The notes under the pieces are model-generated. The model saw only the letters and a program-made list of their open reading frames with translations. It was not told the origin of the DNA and did no database searches. A program made the position numbers and the translations under genes. Positions 21,065 through 27,756 of a DNA stretch of 27,756 nucleotides are shown piece by piece; the stretch's first letter is position 1; each line of letters opens with the position of its first letter. The stretch is from Heterotrichella gracilis (Eukaryota > Sar > Xanthophyceae > Tribonematales > Xanthonemataceae): assembly GCA_032358255.1 (NCBI GenBank), contig JAULBX010028604.1:1-27756 (forward strand), in the 5' to 3' direction.

Positions 21065-24000
21065 ATGGCTAAACAGAGCGCATGGAACCAGCAGTCCAAC
21101 GGATTTTCGCCGCTGTCCACCTTTGCTGATATCCTCAGGGGACTGGACAGCCCCACCGCTAGCAGCGCACACAGCCCAGGGTGAGTAGAGGGTGCTTTGT
21201 GAGTCCACGGAGGGGACGAGCGGCCACCTGCATCCACATTATTGACATACATAACGGTATATGGGGCTAGGTGCCCTGTGTGAAAACAGGAGTGCTTGGC
21301 GAGTGGGCCGCTGGCGGGATGCCTTCCACCTGGGGTACCAGTACGCGTATTTACCTATTTACCTTATTTATCCTTTACGTGTGTGGCAAGCGATGGCATG
21401 CCTGGCCTGTTGGCTGTGCCTGGAGTGGAGTTTGGGGTGCACACTGCATGAGCATGAACGTAGGCGATGTGTGGGGGTGCCTGTGGAAGTCATGAAGACT
21501 TGTGCGAGTATACCAGGGCAGGATGTGCATGTTGAGACAGTCATGATGATTGGGTATCCTGCACTTATAATCCCAGGTGCATGGCTGGGAAGTGCTACAC
21601 AACCTGGCTTCGTGTAACAACCCTGCTAAGAAAATCAGCCTGGACATTATGCAACCACACACACTACCACATATTATTCCTGCTCCTGCAGGGCATCCTC
21701 AAATGCTGATGCAAGCCCCAGCTCAAACCCTGAGCCCAGCACCAGCACCAGTCCAGGGGAGCATACCAGCGAGGCAGTGGAGGCAGGGGAGGGAAGTGAG
21801 ACCAAGTTCAAGCTCAAGCAGCCTTTGATATGGATCGACTTGGAGATGACAGGTGTGTTGCAACATTGCTACATGCGTAACCCACCGCAGATCTATATGT
21901 TGTGGGGAATCTGCGCGTCTCAATGGGTTGCATTGTGACGCATGCATGTTGCAGCAGCGCTTGTAAAGCATGGCATGCGGATAAGGAAGTAGGGTGTGCT
22001 GGGCGATGATTGCCCGCTTTTGCTCATGTCAATATGCCGTCTCCAGGGCCATACCTTGCGGGGCATGGGTCATGCAGTCATGACCATTTTCGTCAACAGT
22101 AATCATGCTGATGATGACCATACATTGCATGGTCACCAGTAATTATGGCTATCATCGTCAACAGTCATGCTGAGGACGCCCATGCATTTGTCGTCAGCTG
22201 TAATCATGGCCATCATCATCAACAGTAATTATGCTGAGGACGCCCATACATTGCGCTGTCAACATCAATCATTGCTAATGATGCCCATACATTGCGCCAC
22301 ACAGGATTGGACCCTGCCACCGACAAGATCATCGAGATTGCCTGCCTAGTCACCGATGGAGATCTCACTACAACCATAGAGGTGGGATACCTGTTTGGCC
22401 GGGAATTGACTGCCCACACAAGCAATTGTGCTGCTTGCTGCAGTACAGATGGGGCCCTTGTCGAATGCTGGGCAGTGGAATACATATAGATCATGTCAAT
22501 CTGGTGCTGGTCATGCCCTATGCCAGGTTTCCGACTAGAGTCTCTCTGCTGTGGCACCATGGCCACCGCTTGGCAAGGCTTTCTAGGGTAGCACACGCAC
22601 AGCATGTGTGTGCATAGCATGTGGACATTGCTCCGCCTGTGCACCTGGCCGAGCATCATGCAGAATGTGTGTGCACTAATGGTGCCAATTACCGGTCCGT
22701 ATCTGCCCATGCCAGGCACACATAGTATTCTAAAGTAAGCCCCTCTGCACATGCGGCCTCAAGTGAGCATGCATCTGATTGGCGTAGAGCAGGTTCCTGG
22801 TACGGCTGTACTGGAATGTTCATGTACGCAACCAACTGTGTGATTCGATTCCCCACCCACAGGGCCCTGCGCTGGCCATTCACATGTCTGACTTGGAGCT
22901 CGCCAACATGAATGAGTGGTGTGTGGACACGCATGGGCGAAGCGGACTCACGCAGCGCTGCCGGGAGAGCGTGGTGACACAGGCTGAGGCTGAGGAGCAG
23001 GTGGGTGGGGTGGGGCGCAGCATGTGCGGTGGGGGGTGGAGTGAAAGGCGGTGGTGATGGTGTAGAGTGGGTGGTTGTGCGGGGTGGGTGTTGGAGTAAC
23101 TGGGGCAAGGGAGGCTGCAAGTGGGTGAAAGGCGGTTGGTGGTGTTGGCGCGCATGGGTGCAGCGGAGTCATGTAGCGCTGCCGGGAGAGCGGCGTGCAA
23201 TGGGTGAGGCAGATGGCCAGGTGGGTCGGGCAATGCTGACGATGGGGGTGGGCAGGGGGCGGGGGTGGATGGGTCCCCTGCGAATGCGGCATGGATGGAA
23301 TAGGGGGCGGTGGTAATGCACAGGAAGGTGGTAGTGTGTGGTGGGTATGTGGGGGAGGGAGCAGGACAGGGTGGGGGGCTGGCTGGGGCACGCAGCATGT
23401 GGGGCTGCATGTGAGGTGGAGGTGGTATGCGGTGTGTGGGGGAGGTATTTGGAGGGGAACCTCGGACGATAGTGCTGGTTCATGTGCCGTCAATGTGCTG
23501 CCGCCGGCATGCCGCCGCCCCACCGTGCACCGCCTGTGCTAATTGGCCTACACGTATAATTTACAGCCTGTCAATTATGTCAAACAAACACTCCATGCCC
23601 ACTAGCCAGCATTATCTTTGCGCAGGTGCTGGTGGAGCCACCACCTGTTAACTCTCCAGCTAGCGGTGCCCTGTGTGCAGGTGCTGTCCTATGTCTTTGC
23701 AAATTCCTCTTCCTTCAACAACACGCCAGCTCAATACAGGGTATGTACTGATCTATTGTATGTATGTTTATTGCGCAGGTGCTGTCGTTTGTGCGCCTCC
23801 ACACGCCTGCCGGTACCTGCCAGCTGGCGGGCAACAGCGTGCATGTGGATATGGCCTTCCTCAGGATTCACATGCCGCATCTGTTTGGCCACCTGCACTA
23901 CAGGTGGGTGCGCCGGGCGCAGGGTTGGGGACTGGGTATATGGGGGTTATGTGCAGCTGCTTGGCCAACCTGTAGGCCATGCGCCAGTTGGTAGCAAAAG

Positions 24001-24543
24001 CCTTTGATGTGGGTTGGTATGGTAGGCAGCGGGGCCATACGAACATGCCGTGTAGGCGATGCATGTGCCATGCCCATCAGCATCAATGGCATTCACCAAT
24101 TGGCAAGAGCACCTCACCGGCATGCCATGACACCCACCACCCCACCCAGCCATGCTGCATATCAGTCACAATTTTCAAGCGCACCCATGGCGAGGTGTAG
24201 TCATACACCTCGCGCGCTGCTACCTATGGTGGCTGCTTGTACAAAAGTTGTTGTAAGATTCCACGCCACACCATCCCCTGGCGCCACCAGCTGACCCCTG
24301 CCTGCTGCCCGCGTTCCCCGCAGGGTGGTGGATGTGTCAAGCATCTCTGAGGTGTGCCGCCGCTGCTGCCCCGACGTGTACAAGTGCTGCCCGCGCAAGA
24401 AGCTGGCGCACACCGCACTGTCTGACATTATGGAGAGCGTGGAGGAGCTGAGGTACTACCAGCAGGCGGTGTTTGCGCGGGCAGCGCATGGGAGTGGCAG
24501 TGGGGGGAGCAGCGGGCGGACGGGGGGGAGCAAGCGGTGGTAG
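21065..24543 (+). CDS. Oligoribonuclease (DEDDh 3'-5' exonuclease, REXO2/Orn family)
   Basis: Exons 21065-21180, 21692-21852, 22305-22381, 22863-23000, 23779-23903 and 24324-24543 give 278 residues with agreeing phases. The family degrades 2-5 nt RNA oligomers to mononucleotides, in bacteria, mitochondria or cytosol. Catalytic residues are present: Asp88 and Glu90 in [13 protein letters not shown], Asp188 in [13 protein letters not shown], His235 and Asp240 in HTALSDI. Other family blocks are [31 protein letters not shown] and [12 protein letters not shown]. About 80 extra N-terminal residues, Ser/Pro/Glu-rich, precede the domain and may carry targeting information. Where relatives have RRWYP this protein reads RRCCP, within a cluster of five cysteines (217, 220, 221, 227, 228). 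A Gly/Ser-rich basic tail ends the protein. Start is the first ATG after an in-frame stop. Confidence 0.94.
22091..22304. repeat. Minisatellite in oligoribonuclease intron 2
   Basis: Imperfect tandem units of about 61-65 bp begin CGTCAACAG or CATCAACAG at 22091, 22156 and 22217, with a partial fourth from about 22258. Each carries TAAT(C/T)ATG and GA(T/G)GACGCCCAT-type blocks. The last unit runs straight into the exon-3 splice acceptor (CCACACAG at 22297-22304). Confidence 0.8.
23150..23230 (+). pseudogene. Decayed partial copy of oligoribonuclease exon 4 inside intron 4
   Basis: The segment resembles 22930-23009, the end of exon 4 plus its donor. The core AGCGCTGCCGGGAGAGCG is shared exactly and CAG|GTGGGT is retained at its end. 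In the original frame it has a TAG stop two codons before the shared core's Cys-Arg-Glu-Ser, so it cannot replace exon 4. The surrounding GT-rich intron (23013-23460) also repeats pieces such as CAGCATGTG with GGTGG tracts, as if a tandem duplication had taken exon end and intron together. Confidence 0.75.
23681..23740 (+). other. In-frame 60-nt exon-like segment in oligoribonuclease intron 4
   Basis: Bounded by a good acceptor (TGTGTGCAG) and donor (AGG|GTATGT), the segment is 60 nt, open, and phase 0 at both ends, so it could be included without shifting the frame. It would add 20 residues starting [10 protein letters not shown] directly before the true exon 5, which itself starts [10 protein letters not shown]. 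The likeness of the two starts and of both acceptors suggests a local duplication. Relatives have no such insert, so default skipping is assumed here. Confidence 0.45.
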
Positions 24544-25124
24544 ATGGGTGGCGGGGGTGTGTGGGCTGTGGGAGTGAAATGGGTGCATGCGCACAGCGTG
24601 AATATGTAGCCTGTGGAGTTTTTAGTGGTAATGGCTGCGGGTCCGGCAGTGTGCAGCGCTGTGCATGTCTGATCGTCAAACCCGCCGCTGTCACGCAATT
24701 CTAGGTAGAGAAGGAAGACGCTGCCCTTAGTAGGGACACAGAAAGAACCAATCTTGTGGCTGCCTCCACATTTCAACACTCTTGCTTGAGGCTTTAAGTC
24801 CGGAAGTCAGAATGCACTCAGAATCAACGGGATGCTTGGCAGTGTATCATACCCATTGTGATTATAAATCGCACATATTCACGCAGTGTGCAGCACCCAC
24901 TTACTTCATCAGGTTTGACTTGAGGATTAGGGCATGTTCGCCACTGCCAGCACAGGGCCGCACTGATTCTTGTTGGGCAGAGTAGAGTACACAGCCTGCT
25001 CCTGATAGTGCAGCGTTTTGGGTTGACACAAGTATTGGATATACAGTCTCCTTGATCCAACTACAAAGGTGCACATGAAGTACAGTGGCTGTGAGAGTTG
25101 TGTTTCTGGGGTTTCCATCCGAGG
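24544..25124. other. Intergenic region, oligoribonuclease to H2B copy 2
   Basis: No gene is visible. From about 24937 it matches the flank of the first histone pair (from about 17727). The remainder is the 3' flank of the oligoribonuclease gene; no TGTAA signal was seen. Confidence 0.45.
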
Positions 25125-25142
25125 TGGTGTTTAAAAACACCA
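25125..25142 (-). terminator. Histone 3' palindrome, H2B copy 2
   Basis: TGGTGTT-TAAA-AACACCA on the plus strand, a 7-bp stem with 4-nt loop, 32 nt past the H2B stop codon. Confidence 0.85.
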
Positions 25143-25174
25143 GTTTCGTGTTTGTGGAGTCAAGGAGCAGGCAC

Positions 25175-25747
<573 letters not shown>

Positions 25748-26129
25748 TGCGAGAGGTTTGGTGTGAGTGACTGGAAGTGGGTGACGAAAGAGGGGATATG
25801 CTTTCGAAGTGGGCGCTGTTGACCTTTTATACGCAAGCGAAATCGCCCACCTCGCCCACCATTTGAATTGCAGCAGCTGGGGCCCCCGTGGGGGCCAATG
25901 GGCGTGCAGCATTGACCAGGTCCGACTCCACAGGCCGTCCTCCTGAGTCGGGCGACTGCCGAGTCCTGCTCTCCCATTGGCCCCCAGATGCCACGCTGGC
26001 ACAGTGGGCGTTGACTCGCTGCTGCCACGTTTGAACTGGGCGGTATTTAACGCCAGGGATTGCGCCAGCAACAGCCATAAATCCTCCTTCTCCCCTTCTC
26101 ATCTCTCACCCCCAACAAACTCCTTCAAG
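25748..26129. promoter_or_regulatory. Bidirectional H2B/H2A promoter, copy 2
   Basis: It has the same design as the copy 1 promoter in 382 bp: TATAAAA on the minus strand for H2B, TATTTAA for H2A, an outer dyad of 13 bp (GGGGGCCAATGGG at 25890-25902 with CCCATTGGCCCCC at 25973-25985) and an inner dyad (CCGACTC at 25922-25928 with GAGTCGG at 25945-25951), both centred near 25937. The outer dyad is longer and the inner shorter than in copy 1. An extra hairpin, GGCCCCC-GT-GGGGGCC at 25881-25896, overlaps the left CCAAT element and is missing from copy 1. Confidence 0.85.
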
Positions 26130-26921
26130 ATGTCTGGCAAGGGCAAGCGCGCTCCGGCGAAGAAGTCGGTCTCAAAGTACGTCTGCTGCCATGCCATGCC
26201 TGGCCTTGCATCGCTGTGCCCACGATCTGCTTTCGGTTGGAACCTGTGCTTGCCTGTCTTCTTCAAGTTTAACACATACAGTTGGACATACTTGCTGACC
26301 CCCTTCCCTCCCTTCCCTGGGCAGGTCCGCCAAGGCCGGGCTCCAGTTCCCAGTGGGGCGTGTGGCCCGCTACCTGAAGAAGGGCAAGTATGCCACCCGC
26401 ATCGGCGCTGGCGCACCCGTGTACCTGGCAGCCGTGCTCGAGTACCTCGCAGCTGAGGTGCTGGAGCTGGCAGGCAACGCCGCCCGCGACAACAAGAAGA
26501 CCCGCATCATCCCCAGGCACATCCAGGTACTGCCCTGCCCTGCCCTGCCCTTGCACAAGAGCTGTGCCACAGTTGCCTGCCTGATTGACACTCACCTGCT
26601 TTCAAGACAGCTGTGGCTGCCTGTCTGAAGTGCCTGCACCCAACCTGCACTCACAAGGAACAGTTGTCTGCACGTTGGCTTCCAGTACAGGTTACACCCC
26701 TGTAACAAACACGCTGTGCTGTGCCTTCAACTACACTCACCACTGGCCTGTCTGCCTCAATGTCTCACTGTGCCTTGTCCCCCTCTGTGCAGCTGGCTGT
26801 GAGGAACGACGAGGAGCTGAGCAAGCTGCTTGGCGAGGTGACCATCGCCGCCGGTGGTGTGCTGCCCAACATCCACTCGGTGCTGCTGCCCAAGAGCTCC
26901 AAGAAGGACAAGGAGGCATAA
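26130..26921 (+). CDS. Histone H2A, copy 2
   Basis: Exons 26130-26176, 26325-26526 and 26793-26921 have exactly the lengths of copy 1 and encode the same 125-residue canonical H2A. Exon 2 looks identical to copy 1 base for base. Introns are at the same sites but differ in sequence. The same CAAGATG start context and promoter layout are kept. Confidence 0.98.
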
Positions 26922-26957
26922 GCGCCTTGGCCACACTTGCACTTCCCACAACAAAAC

Positions 26958-26975
26958 TGGTGTTTATTAACACCA
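26958..26975 (+). terminator. Histone 3' palindrome, H2A copy 2
   Basis: TGGTGTT-TATT-AACACCA, identical in stem and loop to H2A copy 1 and 36 nt past the stop codon. Confidence 0.85.
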
Positions 26976-27045
26976 CCACAACTGGAAACCCTTGTGTGGC
27001 CCGTTGGCACATGGCGCAAGTACACATGCATGATGCCACGCAGTA

Positions 27046-27628
27046 TACAACTCCTTTGTTGTCCATAGACTGCCGCATGCCCAGGTGCACAAGTCATGTC
27101 CGTTACCTGAACAGTTCAAGCAGAACCTCATGAACAGGTTGCATAAACTTCAACACTTGGTCTTCCAAGATCGTCAGTGCCGACCTCCTTCCCCATATCA
27201 CCTTACGCTGTACTTCCCCCACATCGGTAAAAGTACCGGGTATGTGACACCCGTCACACAGACCAAACCTAGGTGTCCTTTGCAGAAAACAGTGTCTGTG
27301 ACAAGCAAGCAGTGTACAACAGCCAGCTTATGACTTGCTGTCCAAACTGAACCAGTCTCTTGCTGTTGGGAATGGAGTGTCGCCATCAAGTTGCATGACT
27401 GAGTGAAGTCTTTAGGCGATATCATTGCAGGCATCACCCTGTGCTATACTCTTCATTCAAGACGGCCTTTTGGAATACAGGCCAGGTTGAACAGCTTACT
27501 GGACAACCCTTAATGCGCACTGTGCTGCATCTTGCTATCACAATAGAAGCCAGTTCAAGGTTGTCATCAGGCTGTAAAACATACAGTTGTGTCAAAGACA
27601 CAGGTTGTGGGTGGTTTCCAGAAAGAGG
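27046..27628. other. Intergenic region between convergent H2A copy 2 and H3
   Basis: Nearly 600 bases separate the 3' ends of two convergent histone genes. No gene, RNA or repeat was recognised; the open frames present are short and unlike known proteins. Confidence 0.45.
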
Positions 27629-27646
27629 TGGTGTTGAAAAACACCA
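27629..27646 (-). terminator. Histone 3' palindrome, H3
   Basis: TGGTGTT-GAAA-AACACCA on the plus strand, a 7-bp stem with 4-nt loop, 35 nt past the H3 stop codon. Confidence 0.85.
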
Positions 27647-27681
27647 GTTTGTTTTGCAGTGGTCAAGCCAAGGCAGGGAGC

Positions 27682-27756
27682 TTAGGCGCGCTCGCCACGG
27701 ATGCGGCGGGCCAGCTGGATGTCCTTGGGCATGATGGTCACGCGCTTGGCGTGGAT
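27682..27756 (-). CDS. Histone H3, C-terminal end only (5' part outside window)
   Basis: The last 24 codons and TAA stop are present, reading IHAKRVTIMPKDIQLARRIR then GERA. This is the invariant C-terminal alpha-3 region of H3, which helps hold the (H3-H4)2 tetramer together. The gene enters from the right edge and points left, toward H2A copy 2. In green algae H3 is usually paired divergently with H4, so an H4 gene further right is expected but not visible. Confidence 0.97.
   Translation of the reverse strand: MHAKRVTIMPKDIQLARRIRGERA

Noticed and set aside
22880..23523. Overlapping minus-strand frames very rich in Pro, His and Thr
   Set aside because: They are complements of the GT-rich intron 4 of the oligoribonuclease gene; composition is simple and there is no family motif.

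Overview
This is nuclear DNA of a green alga (Chlorophyta; the exact lineage cannot be fixed from sequence alone). The genes are intron-rich with GT..AG introns and frequent TGCAG acceptors, and the coding sequence is GC-rich. The H2A/H2B genes are divergent, intron-bearing pairs that end in a TGGTGTT-N4-AACACCA palindrome of the kind described for volvocine algal histone genes. All exon structures here were assembled by eye from splice consensus, reading phase and protein family motifs; no transcript data were available.

Layout. (1) 116-8568, minus strand: a 17-exon gene, open at its 3' end beyond the left edge, for a protein of at least 1442 residues with four AP2-like DNA-binding modules, an acidic exon, a very long Pro/Ala/Gly/Gln-rich exon and a C-terminal part I do not recognise. 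(2) 8569-9529: a divergent intergenic region. (3) 9530-17356, plus strand: a complete 16-exon gene for a 1000-residue secretory-pathway GH31 alpha-glucosidase with an N-terminal trefoil domain. (4) 17985-19724: a divergent H2B (minus) / H2A (plus) pair. (5) 21065-24543, plus strand: a 6-exon gene for oligoribonuclease, a DEDDh 3'-5' exonuclease. (6) 25175-26921: a second H2B/H2A pair encoding identical proteins. (7) 27682-27756, minus strand: the last 24 codons of histone H3, running off the right edge.

The two histone pairs lie in a segmental duplication of about 2.1 kb that brackets the oligoribonuclease gene. Exons are almost identical between copies while introns have diverged, which suggests purifying selection, gene conversion or both. 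The histone genes form part of a cluster supplying core histones; the AP2-like gene, the glucosidase and the exonuclease have no evident pathway link to each other.

Most notable observations: each of the four AP2-like modules sits on its own 127-157 nt exon with a phase-2 intron before it and a phase-0 intron after it, pointing to exon-cassette duplication; a trefoil-GH31 architecture in an alga; concentric dyad symmetry in the bidirectional histone promoters; and, in the oligoribonuclease gene, a decayed copy of an exon end, an in-frame 60-nt exon-like segment and a minisatellite touching a splice acceptor.
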